From NCBI GenBank assembly GCA_032718475.1, contig JAUCBJ010001140.1, positions 1-62,000 on the forward strand: a DNA stretch of 62,000 nt, written 5' to 3'. This DNA is from Nemertoderma westbladi (taxonomy: Eukaryota; Xenacoelomorpha; Nemertodermatida; Nemertodermatidae). Position numbers and translations under genes: made by a program. Of this stretch, positions 20,530 to 31,570 are shown piece by piece. The notes under the pieces were generated by a model, which saw only the letters and a list, made by a program, of their open reading frames with translations, searched no databases and was not told the origin of the DNA. Within the stretch, counting starts at the first letter, position 1. Every line of letters starts with the position of its first letter.

Positions 20530-20590
20530 CAACAATTGTTGTGTCTGGTACTTACCCTGCAGTTAAATCCAAACCGACGGTTACGACGGT
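20530..20590. repeat. Subterminal inverted repeat of the piggyBac element, left arm
   Basis: The text 'acaacaattgttgtgtctgg' and about 40 following bases recur in reverse complement at 22071-22131. The palindrome CAACAATTGTTG also appears in related form beside the outer left end (20169-20180), suggesting a repeated transposase-binding site. Confidence 0.8.
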
Positions 20591-20828
20591 AGGTAGGTCA
20601 GTTGTATTGTAAGTGCATACTGGTACCGTATTTTATTTTGTATATAGGCTACGGCCTAGTTAGATCAACTGATGTAATGTTCTGTGCAATATTGTGTCTG
20701 GTACTTACCCTGCAGTTAAATCCAAACCGACGGTTACGACGGTAGGTAGGTCAGTTGTATTGTAAGTGCATACTGGTACCGTATTTTATTTTGTATATAG
20801 GCTACGGCCTAGTTAGATCAACTGATGT
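20539..20828. repeat. 137-bp direct duplication, copies 153 bp apart
   Basis: 20539-20675 and 20692-20828 are the same sequence as far as compared, separated by 16 bp. The second copy runs straight into the transposase coding sequence, so the duplication may mark the edge of the internal deletion. Confidence 0.85.
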
Positions 20829-21369
20829 TCCCCTCCTAGCTGTCGATGTTATGAATAAGAGAGAACGTGGTACTTTCGACTATTGTACAGGTGATGGTAT
20901 TGAGTTTATTCGGTGGAATGACAACTCGGTCGTAACGATGGGGAGTAACGCTGTTGGTGTAGAACCTATCCAGCATGTAAACCGCTGGAGCAAGACTGCC
21001 AAATCCCGCGTCGCCATAAGTCAGCCGTTGGCTGTCAAGCTGTACAATAAACATATGGGAGGGGTGGACTTGGTAGACAGGGCATTATCCAACGTTCGCC
21101 CATCCATACATGGGAAGAAGTGGTATTTTCCTCTTCTTATACATGCCTTCAATGTGGCGATGGTAGCATCCTGGCGATTGTTCCAAGTCAGTCATGCCGA
21201 TTCTAAGGTGAAGCAAATAGATTTCTATCGAGTTGTGGTGCAGGCAATGCTGAGATCAGAGGTTGGACCAAGACCCTGCCCAGTTAGGTCTGTGATACCA
21301 GACATTCGCTATTATGGTGTTGGTCACGATCTTGTTAGTCTGCCATGTGTAGATACAGACTGTATGTAG
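20755..21369 (+). pseudogene. piggyBac transposase, C-terminal part (DDE_Tnp_1_7 type)
   Basis: Clear family sequence from about 20830: VMNKRERGTFDYC, then IEFIRWNDNSVVTMGSN, then VKLYNKHMGGVDLVDRALS, then KKWYFPLLIHAFNVAMVASW. The aspartate of GGVD is the third catalytic residue of piggyBac transposases; the first two lie in sequence missing here. The open frame starts with a TTG inside the 137-bp duplication and has no proper start. The Cys-rich C-terminal finger usual for active piggyBac proteins is not obvious; the protein ends CVDTDCM. Confidence 0.82.
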
Positions 21370-22070
21370 CACATCAAATATACTGGTTTTTTTCTGATAT
21401 GTATTACATGTAGGCCTACTGTATTATACCATGATATTGTACAATAACTCATTACATTGTAAAACATTTAAAATGCTTGTACATATTTTTATATATACAA
21501 AATACAATACATATACGTATATATATATATAATTGAACTCAACCTACAGTACAATCTACTAATACCAACTATACGTATATATACATACAGGTCTTCTGTA
21601 TTGTATATATGTATATACAGTATACTGTGTATCACCATACAATATTATATTCTAAGGACCTAATATTTACTTTGAATATTGTAGTTATTAGTGAATTTCC
21701 GGAATGATGTATTTTTGATGCGTTAGGTCTCTGCCATAATGCATATTATGAATGATATATAACTACATTATTATATATACATTTGTATGTATAAATTGTA
21801 AATATATATACATATATATACTGTAGTACAATGTTCGTTTCTTATAGTCTACATTTTTTCAGTTTAAATTTTTTGATGTACATACAGTGCAGGACCGTAT
21901 ATATATAGTATGTGTTGTATATATATGTATACATATAATATATATATTTGATATATGCATATATATATACATGTACCGTACCTTTTATGTTATATTGTTA
22001 TAAATATGTCATATACTGTGGTGATCTAATATAATATATTGCCTAGGTTAACAATTTTGTTGTGTTTTGC
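21370..22070. other. TA-rich interior of the piggyBac element
   Basis: Dominated by (TA)n and 'tatatacatata' text with no coding potential. Confidence 0.6.
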
Positions 22071-22131
22071 ACAGTAACCATCGGTTAGGATTTAACTGCA
22101 GGGTAAGTACCAGACACAACAATTGTTGTGG
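22071..22131. repeat. Subterminal inverted repeat of the piggyBac element, right arm
   Basis: Reverse complement of 20530-20590 with a few mismatches, about 130 bp inside the right end. Confidence 0.8.
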
Positions 22132-22266
22132 TTCTAGTTTTCCATGAAAGAGTTGAAATTTTTTTCGAATTTTTTTATATGTTGTTCATTTGAACCTAAA
22201 GGGTACAGAAACAAAAAATCACGATTGGGCGACATCAATTTCTGGTAGCTGGTCTTGCTGGGTTAA

Positions 22267-23581
22267 GTAAAATTAGGCAAATTTAAAATTTTGAGAAAAC
22301 AATTTTTGGTAATTTTTGATAAGATGAGGAGATATATTTTTGATATTTTCGATTGGCAGTACTGGCTACAATAAAATTTTTTTGAAATTTTTGGTCAGAA
22401 AAAAACATGGAAAATGTATCTTAACTTTACACACTAACTGTATAACAAAAAAAAACCATTCAGGTGGTCAGTTTTGAATTCCCAGCTAACTAAACTTGTT
22501 AAACTATCATGTTGCCAAAACATAATTAACTTCCCTCTACAAAAATGATTTTAATTGATAACATACAACAACTATTATAGAGCAGTCAACTCTACAGTCC
22601 ATAGTACGACCAGCTATTCGCATTAAGCTAATAGATATTAAATATTGGCAACCAACACAAGTTTAATGCCTGTGTATAACTCTGACATATTAAGCCATAT
22701 TTCATTGTGAACAACAGCTTTTATTGGTGTTATATTACCATTGCGTCTATGGCACTTTTCGATTGTCTACTTTTTGAGCCCATGGCTCATGGACGAAATA
22801 GTGGAACATATCAGGGATCTTAGAATCGCGGTATCTAGCCGCTGTAAAAATTTCATCAAAATCGTTAGAGTAGTTTTGGCTGTAGATCAGTCAGTCAGTT
22901 AGTCAATCAGTCAACAATTCCTACAGTAACTAGGACTTGTCTTAGTCTTTGAACTTTGAAGTCTTAGGACTTGAAAAAAACGTTGGAAGTCATCAATCAA
23001 TGTGGTCTGAAGGGAAGTGTTATTTACCTATGGTCAGAGAGAGACCAGACACCACTCTATAACTTGGCAATTGCTCAAATCCATTTAGCTGAATGGCACA
23101 GTAGAGTAAACTAAAGTAAATTCCTTCAACAATGTTTGCCTATGGTAAGTCTGACAGAGAATAATCTTAGCCACTAAATATCATTCAGCTATAAAACATT
23201 TTGCAATCCACAGTAACGTGATATAGGTAATAAGCAGTGATTTTTACATTTCAATGTTAGCCTATAGAGAATCATTTGCTATATAATTTTACAGTGGCAT
23301 AGTATTTTTCAAATTTAGTGTATTTGATACTTGTGTATTTTAGGCACCCCCCCCCCCCCCCCCCCACCCAATTTTTAATACTAGCTATAGTTTTTGCTAC
23401 TTTTTTGAAAATGTTCTTAAACATATTTGCTATCAATTAAGAAAATATTAGTGTTCAAGAATACAGATTTATGTTATTGATTACCAGATGTTCAGATTAT
23501 CCACTAGTTATTTATATTTTCCCAATTCTCATCATCTCCATATCTGGATTCTGGTACATTAGTTAGAAGTTCTAAGACATT
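22267..23581. other. Gene-free stretch
   Basis: No coding signal. 22750-22990 has simple 'cagtcagtcagtta' text. A 19-bp C tract lies at 23347-23365. Confidence 0.4.
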
Positions 23582-23649
23582 GAGAACAATGATAGGGCAA
23601 AAACTTGGTTCTAACTTAGAACCTAGTTTTTTGCCCTATCATTGTTCTC
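23582..23649. repeat. Long hairpin, about 33-bp arms with a one-base loop
   Basis: The left arm starts GAGAACAATGATAGGGCAAA and the right arm ends with its complement. One indel and one mismatch interrupt the 33-bp arms, and the centre is GGTTCTAA-C-TTAGAACC. A transcript across it would fold into a near-perfect stem, a possible small-RNA precursor or foldback element. Confidence 0.88.
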
Positions 23650-23935
23650 CATCTTTTCGATGTATGTCTGTTGAAAGGTGATCGTTTTGAATGCGCAGTC
23701 CAACTCTTTAGTGAGATTGGTAACAGTTCCTTTCAACGAGTTTATTTCCCTAACTTCACGTCGCAATCTCTTAACTCTGCTAATGTCTGGCCTTGTCCAT
23801 TAGATGGGTAGGCTGGAGTGTTAACGAGATAAGAAACAGGTAGGGCTAGGGAGTCATCTGCACCCTGGACCTGATCTGGCTCCATCTTAACTTCTCTGGA
23901 AAACGCCAGCATCCATTTTAGTTGCACATTTAGTA
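23650..23935 (-). other. Possible LINE ORF1 coiled-coil fragment
   Basis: Two overlapping frames on the minus strand give a Gln/Pro segment (MEPDQVQGADDS) and then, one frame over, LRREVREINSLKGTVTNLTK and a further amphipathic stretch. The heptad-like pattern resembles the coiled coil of LINE ORF1 proteins, but there is no zinc knuckle or RRM, so this is a weak guess. Confidence 0.25.
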
Positions 23936-24129
23936 TACACTACTAAAGTTTAGAACAGTTCCAACAACTTTGTAGTATTTATCTTAAGGGCAGTTGCTTT
24001 TTTAGTTTGACCAACAGTTGAACTCTTATTCTCTCCTTTAGATGAGAATCCAAAGTATGTTCCCTACTTGATAATAGCTTAAAGATCTTATTAGAGGTAT
24101 AGAGGTATGAGGTATATATTATTACAGAT

Positions 24130-27060
24130 TACATATGCTTACTATACAAAAATATTCAATATCACCATCAGCATCTATTTTATCCAAATCAATTGATTGG
24201 TGTTGTAACTTCCTTAATATTGATATATGGTAGCTTTTGAGAGAAAGAGTATAACCATATAGATTATTGGCATCCCTTCCTTATCAAATATATCTCTGGT
24301 TTATTGGAGTCATTCGGGTTTTCCAGAGATATTGGCCACCTCAAAATGTGTATTTAGGAACCATTCCTCCATAGATAGAACGTTCAATTTGGGAATATAT
24401 ATTTGAATCACTCTATAGTTTGATTGAAATGCCTGTGAATTTCAGAGTAGCATTGTAAGTTAAACCAGGTACTGTATAATAGTGTAGTGCCTCTAAACTA
24501 TAGTTTTTAAGGCAGAGTTAATGAAATTCTTCAAATATGTCAGCTAAGAGAGTAATAACGAGACATAGCCCATTAGATAGTCAGATTGTTTAACATTGAA
24601 GCTCATCCTCTACTCTGTTAGATCACGTTGATAATCCTTTATACTACAATCTTCTAGTTTAAGATAGTAAAAGTTAGTGATTGGAGGTAGTTGGGTTTCA
24701 TGATGGTTAGAAAAATTTTGAATATAGCTACTGTATAGGGAAAGACACACTTGTTCGTAATAGTGAAATCAGTAATGTTTGAGTAAAGTTTTTTCATTTC
24801 AGATAGTCTATATAGAATAGCTGCAGATAAATTAGAATTGTTGCAATCTACTGAGATTGTCTAAACTCACAGTCATGAATTGAAAAGAGTCCAAGAAATT
24901 AAGACAGATAGAATCTTTTAGTATTGCAGATTTTGAATTTTTGTTAATAGGAAATGTAGCTTATAGATTGCTATAATTTTCAGTAGTTTGTGGTATTACA
25001 TTAAAGTGCCAATATTAACATGCCGTAGTTGACATGCCATCTTTTAATAGGATATGTAGGCCATATTAAAGTAAGTTATGAAATATAGTATATAGAAAAT
25101 ATATATATACCTATTATATATCTATAATAGAAAATATATTACGTTTTATTGATAATTTACGACTACATCTAATATAAGCTGCATCACGATACATTCCAGT
25201 AAAGTGATCATGGTCACATACTTTTGTAGATCGATTTTTAGAAAGATCTAGCCCATACGAGTCAGGAGACAAGAGTAGCAGTTTGTTGCTCAGTCTGGTT
25301 TGTTGTTGTCAAGTTTATGCATATATTAGTGTTTGAGCCAGAGATTGACCATTCATTGAGTTTCCTGCAGTGAGATTCTAAGGCAGTAAGTAAATTGTGT
25401 AAGACTTTAACCATTTAATAGAATAATTAAACAGTTACTGATATCTGCCACTGCCATTATATTTCAGTAGGCTATTTCAATTAGGCTTAGGCTACAGATA
25501 TTACAAAAGTACATTACAGCATAACACATTCAGACAGTAGTAAGCAGTAACCGGTAAGTCAGACAAGTGCACATTATGAACCCAACACCAAGAATATATT
25601 AAATATACTGTATACATGGATAACGTATTATACATAAATAATTTGTTACATGCTTAGAGCCATATCCCTTAAAAGTTTGAATTGTAGTATTTGGTGTGTT
25701 TATTAAAGTATGGTTAGGTATATTAAAAAATGTAGCAGTGCTTGCGATATGTTTTTGGGTAAATTTAGTGTGTAATGTAGGTTCTAAAATAGTCTCTATA
25801 TCAGAGTAGTTGCAGAAAGGAGGAGAAAGAGTTTTATCGAGTCTATTCGATTTTAGAGTTAGTTTGTCAGCTGTAGTAGGCATCTGTTCAACTTGTCATC
25901 TAGCAGAATAGCAGATGTTGCGATGTGTTTGTAAAGCATTTAATGAATAAAAAGGTGTCGTGTGCAACATTCGCAGAAAAACAATCGATTATGTGAGCCT
26001 GTTAAATAGACGACTTAATTTTGTATTAGTATCTTAATTTTGACTTAATTTTGTATTAGTATTTTCTATTAGTATTATCAACAAAATGTAGAGTTGATAA
26101 AGTTTTATTTAAGAAATAATATTTGTCAGGTGGTGTAATATTGTAACTGATTTTATGTTTTCATGCCAGAGGAATAAGTTTATACAATACTTTATATTAT
26201 CTTTTTCAAATTGGTCGATGCCTGTTTTTATATCTACTGGGAATGTGAGAGATGAAAAATTGAATTCATTAAAGTATGCTGTAAATGTTGATATTCTAGT
26301 AATATTATGTATTATTCCTAACAATTTCATGTTGGAAGGCTGTAGATAATACTACATACTTAAAACATTGACCTAATGGACAGTCGACGTTTATAGTATG
26401 TATATATATATATAGTATATGTTTTGGTAGCTAAATTTTTTGGAATTTTCCACCATGACCATTAAAATATGCATTGTGATAGAGGCAGCCAAACTTTAAT
26501 AAAAACCCCTAAACCTGTCATATGTTGACTTACCCTCCCCCAACCTTGTGGCTTTTTATCATTTAATGTGTCTTCTATATCTAGATGAGCTGTTGTTAGT
26601 TTGTTTGAATATTCAAACAACCTGTTGTGTGCAGAGTTGAGAACAATTTCCTCAAACTGGTTTGAGGCAGTAGAAGAAGGTCCTGCTCGAACTTGATAAG
26701 ATGATATCGATATATGGATCGGAGGTGGAGATGCATGTTGAAGAGTAGCTTTATTTTTACATTTGTGTGAGAACAATTGTGTGTAACAAGAATGGTGTTT
26801 AAATGCAGTGAGAGGGAAAGCCTCTCCACATTTACAGTCTGTTGTTTCATTAACAAACGTAAAGCTGGTTCCTCCTTCTTGGCAAATAGATAGATGACTG
26901 ATGGCCATTTTCTTTTCGGATGTGAAGGTATTACAGTTTTCGCATTGATATTGTTTGAAGTGAGATTGGAGATGGCGATTGAGATTGTCAGATCTCATCT
27001 CATTTTCGCAAATTGGACAGCCAATAATTTTAGATGACAGGCATTGGGGCTTTTTAAGAG
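24130..27060 (-). pseudogene. Polinton/adintovirus-type DNA polymerase B, heavily decayed
   Basis: Read leftwards through changing frames, the order of motifs is that of protein-primed DNA polymerase B of Mavericks/Polintons and adintoviruses. At 27020-26930 is a C2H2 finger (CPICENEMRSDNLNRHLQSH). At 26720-26462 is an N-terminal region (LFEYSNKLTTAHLDIEDTL, GVFIKVWLPLS). At 26300-26130 is LTFPVDIKTGIDQFEKDN. At 25830-25790 is the exonuclease start CNYSDIETILEP (Exo I, D-x-E). At 25230-25130 is CDHDHFTGMYRDAAY, the 'RDHCHLTGKYRGAAH' block. At 25000-24880 are VIPQTTENYSNL and FLDSFQFMTVSLDNL. At 24760-24480 are LPPITNFYYLKLEDC, LLADIFEEF and CLKNYSLEALHYYT. At 24480-24240 are GISIKL, GGMVP and the palm motif DANNLYGY (24251-24274). 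Known role: replication of the element's linear DNA from a protein primer. Stops and frame changes are frequent, so it is an old relic. Thumb and later palm motifs (including the DTD motif) are not found. Confidence 0.8.
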
Positions 27061-27265
27061 TTGAATTTTCACCTTTTCAGAAAACAGTCACAGATAAAAA
27101 ATAATTTTTAAAGTTTAAGTTTGAGTTGAGATTAATTATTGTTACAGAATAACTTTAAAGTTATGAATATTTAAGACTGAGTTGTTGATGAATACTTTAG
27201 GTGTTATAATATTAATGATAACGATAATGATAACTACAAGCCAGTATAATTAATATGTGATAAGG

Positions 27266-27770
27266 TTTTAAACCTATTAAACCCGGGGGGGGGGTCAATA
27301 TGAACCCCCCGTGGTTTTTTTATTATAATTCTGAAACAAACGCAGTTGGGAATCTTAAATTTTATGACTTTTCCTTTAAATCTATTGTCTTCCTAGTAGT
27401 GAAAACCGTTTTCAATATTATTGGGTAGTTTTCGAGTTATAGCACCAGTTTTTAACCCTACATTTGGCACTTTTTTTGAGATGTTTTTGAAATATACATT
27501 TCATTAAATATGATTTGTAACATCTCTATTTTTGATTTATAATTTTGTTTTAATGTAATTTTGGTGCTGCAATATAACCACCCCAGTACATTTTTTCGAA
27601 AATGTTTTTTTCGGTCGGATCCAGACTAGTGATAGATACCTACCTACGTACAAACAAAAAATCAGACGTTTTCGTAAAAATTTATAGATTTTAGAGGGGG
27701 GGGGGGGGGTGGGGGGGGGGGGGTGGTCAATATGACCCCCATCCGGTATTTGTACAACATTTTATAACAA
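27266..27770. repeat. Poly(G)-bearing repeat family, copy A
   Basis: Begins near TTTAAACCTATTAAACCCGG, with G tract 27285-27294 followed by TCAATATGA and CCCCCC. It ends with a 27-bp G-rich tract (27696-27723) and again TCAATATGACCCCC. The near-palindrome GGGGTCAATATGACCCC at both ends suggests a small non-autonomous element whose termini are G/C homopolymers. It shares its first half with copy B (28421) and its second half with copy C (35005). Confidence 0.6.
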
Positions 27771-28420
27771 TTTGAGGGAGAAACCAAAAGTTTTTTATGG
27801 CTTTGGACCAACCTAGAAAGCATATAGTAAAATGGATTCTAGTGACCTGAATTCATTCATTGTCAAAATTCGGTCAAGATTAGGAGCAGATGCTGCCGTA
27901 ACAAGAAGCTTACAGTTTGTTAAGAACAAATTGACCAAACGATTGATCTTAAATCAGCATACATGCAGTTGTCTAATTTGAGGATGTTGCTTAAACATTC
28001 AAATAAGGTGATTTGAAAGATGGTTAACAAGATATTAAATGAATTAAAATGTATTGAAATATTAAACAGAATGCTTTATTATGTTACCTATTATGTACAA
28101 ATAACATAATTCAACATGCATTTTTAGTTATTAGCTTGAAAGTAATAGAAATTGTGCCAATTGAAACTTACTGCATTCGCAATTTGAAATGAAATGAAAA
28201 TTTAACCTGAGGGTTGTTCAATGAAATATATTTGCTACCGGTACCTGGGTGCATTGTCACCAGCAACTACAACAACATATTTCCGAACTGTAATGTGTTT
28301 TAGCAAGGTTATTACAGCTTGATCATTTAATCTACTTCGATACCGGAGCTATAATTACAAGGATGATCATAATTACATATCGGCTTGGTTGGTAACTTCT
28401 GTATCACTTTCTGATTATTA

Positions 28421-28745
28421 ACCCTATTAAACCCAGGGGGGGGGGGGGGGGGGGGTCAATATGACGCCCCCCCCCCCCGTGGTTTTTTTGTTATAACTCT
28501 GAAACAAACGCAGTGGGAATCTGAAATTTTGTGACTTTTCCTAAAAATCTATTGTCTTCCTATTAGTAAAAACGGTTTTCAAAAATATTGGGAAGTTTTC
28601 TAGTTATAGCACCATTTTTTAACCCTACTTTTGGCACTTATTTGAGGCGTTTTTTGAAAATTACAATTTATTAAATATGATTTGTAACATCGCTATTTTT
28701 GATTTACACTGGTTGTAACAACTCTATTTTGATTTACACCGGTTT
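28421..28745. repeat. Poly(G)-bearing repeat family, copy B
   Basis: Starts TTAACCCTATTAAACCCAGG, with a 20-bp G tract at 28436-28455, TCAATATGAC, then a C tract at 28467-28478. The following 250 bp match copy A closely (for example 'ctctgaaacaaacgcagt'), then the copies diverge near 28700. Confidence 0.65.
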
Positions 28746-29110
28746 TTTTGGTGTTTGCAATTAGATGGAATTCAGCTTAATAAATTTAGAAATTTCAAAC
28801 CTGTTTTTTTTCTGTGGGTGCCAATTTTGGTGCCAGCACCAAATTTTGAAATGTGTCAATTTTGTAAATTGATTGTTTGAACCTTTTTTTTTTGCGCAAT
28901 AGGGGTTTTTTGGGGTTCTGATTTCGATGGAATATATACGAGTTGCACCAGAAGTATCAAACTTGTATGTGGTGGTAAGCGGTGTGCAAAATTTGGTGCC
29001 AGCATGAAATTTTGAAAATCCATTCAATAGTTAAATTGATTGTTACAACTTATTTCTCACTATTTATGTCGGTTCTGAATTCAATGAAATAAATAATTAT
29101 CGTTCAACCT
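28746..29110. other. Gene-free stretch
   Basis: Contains a T-rich, low-complexity sequence with recurring 'aaattttg(g/a)tgccagca' text at 28827, 28842 and 28993, suggesting an internal repeat. No coding signal. Confidence 0.35.
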
Positions 29111-29131
29111 AATTGGTTCGGACCACTCAAT

Positions 29132-29560
29132 TTGAGCACCAGCAAACCCACGACAAGCAAGCAAATCAACTATGACTGGGAGAAACTCAGAACTGACAAT
29201 GCTGTAAAGGATGCTTACACAGTAGAAGTTCAACAGTCAATGGGTGAAGACCAGTCCACCGATTCAATATACCAGAAAATAATAACAGCCCACAAGGAAT
29301 CAGCTAAGAGGCATATCCCCCAGAAACCCAAACAAAAACAGTATGTGCCACATAGCAAAACTCTGAGGTTACTTGTAAGAGAGAAGATCTTAAGATAGCC
29401 TACAAAGTTAAAACCGAACAACCAACAAGGACAATCTTAAATTGGCCTACAACACAAGCCAGGAAAAGTACATACAGGATAAAATTGAAGCAATTACAAT
29501 TTTACTTATCCCAAGGGCTAGTCCGGCCCACCATAGAGAAGTCTCTGGGTTGTTTATAAA
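29132..29560 (+). pseudogene. LINE ORF2 fragment between endonuclease and RT
   Basis: Contains YDWEKLRTDNAVKDAYTVEV then AHKESAKRHIPQKPKQKQYVP, the linker that follows the endonuclease in RTE/CR1-type ORF2 proteins ('YDW..L..D..V...YTVEV.N.F'). After a frame change near 29396, the text AYNTSQEKYIQDKIEAI continues the same linker. The start codon is TTG and no RT follows, so it is a short fragment. Confidence 0.55.
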
Positions 29561-30559
29561 TGTTGTTCATTTATCCTACTTTCGTTAAGTGAGACTCAAA
29601 CAGAACCATGTTTTCTCAATAGAGTTTTCTCTGAGATAAATTTAATAATGACTTGATGTCAGTATTTGTAGAATGGCGTTCCCCTGGGAATTGTTGTGCA
29701 AATTGTAATGCAGTTTGTCTTTGAGAACCAGTTTTGTAAAAGGTCAAAACTATGACAAGTTTTTGATCACCACTAAACATGATTGATACATTGAGAAAAG
29801 GTCACCACAACCAAACTAAACGAAATGAAACCTAAACCAAAACATGTACAACAATACCTCATATACAATAATTTCAAACGAGTACTTCCAGAACCTGTTT
29901 CTGTACCAACATCTCTTTCGAGTTAATATTAATTAATTGTAATAATTAGGCAATAAAAACGCGAAATCCTCATGCATTGCATATTACGGTATCTACCTTT
30001 TTTGTGAAAACATGCAAAGATTTTCCTTCTCTAAATTAAGATTAATTTGTTTCAAAATTAATTTGAAACAAAAAATAGTACTCTCTAGCTATCCAATGGC
30101 AGCATAATTACTGAAAATCATTAATATGGAGCTGCACAAATCAAAATACAAAAAGTATCAAATTTTGTGGGACACCCTGTATATGTAGAAAGAAAGTATT
30201 GCAAAAAACAGTGCTACATAACAATTACAAACAGTTTACACTGTAATCATAACCGGTGATGACGAAACAAAGCATATGTGGCAATAACGAAACAACAAAA
30301 TATTAAACAAAATGAAACATTAACGAAATAATTGAAGTGTTATTTTGTTCTGTTATATGTTTAGTTCCGTTTCGTTAAATTATTTAATAAACTTCTATTG
30401 TAGATATTGTAACATAACAAATGAAACAGTAAACAGTAATAATTAATTAATTAATTATAATAAATGCCATTGAAACATAATGTTTTAACAGAAGATAGAA
30501 TCATAACAAAATGTTATCACAGAAGATAGCCCCCCTTTACCCTATTGTATCAACCCATA
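29561..30559. other. Gene-free stretch
   Basis: AT-rich, no coding signal recognised. A segment around 30290-30400 contains repeated 'aacgaaat/aaatgaaac' text. Confidence 0.4.
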
Positions 30560-31570
30560 ATGTCAAAAAGGCCTGCAGCAGAAGAATCCATGTTGCCCAG
30601 TATGGATGTGGCATTCCTGATAAGAATGGCGATTAGGATACAGTGGAGGAGGAAGTGGTGAGACCTGAGCTCCATGGTTACGGCGTGGAGCCTCCGGCTG
30701 ACCTCGTCAGGAAGCATGCAGTTTCAGGACCTGGTTGTCCAAGCGTCGTCTAGAACACTACAGGGTGGAAGATGTGGCCCCTCCTAACAAAGTCCATGTA
30801 CTTGGAAGTTTTGGTGACCTCGGCTTCCTCCATCACTGGACTGACTGGTAGCGAGGTGGCTGGGCATGAATGGGTCCCAGGCAGTGGCATCCCAGGCGAG
30901 CAGACGCCCATGACTCCATGGAACGAGGGTCACCCCGTCACCCGTTTGCTGCTGCCATCTCTATGCAGTTCTGGTGGTTCCAGGAGGGACGGCACTCCAC
31001 AGCTGGCCAGAGAATGCTTCACAATCTTGTTGAGCATGGTGTGTCTGGGATGTCGGCGTCGCTACTCTTACACGACAGGCCGTGCAGACCATCGGACTCA
31101 ACGGGGCTACCTCACCGGGAGTAGCAGTGAGATGCAGTCAACTTACAGCCCAGATGGATGGCGATTGAGATCCTAAAATGGGACATGTTGAGCTTCAACT
31201 CGAGGGTGGAAGCCAGGACCGCGTCTAGCCAACAGTCCACTACATCGCTGTTTATAGAGCTAAGTCGGTGAAATTGACTGGCAAGGATGACGCGCTGAGA
31301 ATGTTTACAGTATCTTCGTAGATGGGCCACATCCAAGCACTCTGTAGGCTTGATGATGGTGTTGGTTTGCTCTCTGGGATGCTAGACCTCCACAACTCCA
31401 GGGCTTGTAAACTCACCTGGTCATTGACGATCTCCAGTGGCATGAAGATGCGGTGCAAGCCGGTGAAACCGGTGCAAGCAGCCATGGAAGCCAAGAAGGC
31501 AGAAGGCGAGAGCTGGACAGGCTGAGGCCCCCCACACAGGCTGGGAGACACGCCTGCGACCATTATAATA
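30560..31570 (-). pseudogene. C-terminal part of a LINE reverse-transcriptase protein, frame-broken
   Basis: Minus-strand segments in changing frames give, in order: FLASMAACTGFTGLHRIF and LQALELWRSSI (31520-31390), ILASQFHRLSSINSDVVDCW and FRISIAIHLGCKLTASHC (31290-31130), RHTMLNKIVKHSLASCGVPS and LLEPPELHRDG (about 31060-30950), then text equivalent to 'KRPDGVTLVPW..GR.L.WD.T'. These are the conserved C-terminal blocks of a LINE family widespread in bivalves, cnidarians and arthropods (from memory). The region is far more GC-rich than its surroundings, as expected for an unrelated insert. RT catalytic motifs are not included. Confidence 0.55.

Larger units (their letters stand above)
20149..22262 (+). 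mobile_element. piggyBac element, internally deleted
   Basis: Flanked by TTAA at 20145-20148 and 22263-22266. The ends begin CCCAGCAAG on both strands (9-bp perfect terminal repeat, diverging afterwards). The interior holds the C-terminal part of a piggyBac transposase, a 60-bp subterminal inverted repeat and a 137-bp direct duplication near the left end. The transposase N-terminal half and two of three catalytic aspartates are absent, so it is non-autonomous. Confidence 0.88.

Noticed and set aside
28761-29027. 88-codon minus-strand ORF
   Set aside because: T/A-rich sequence with internal repeats, no domain.
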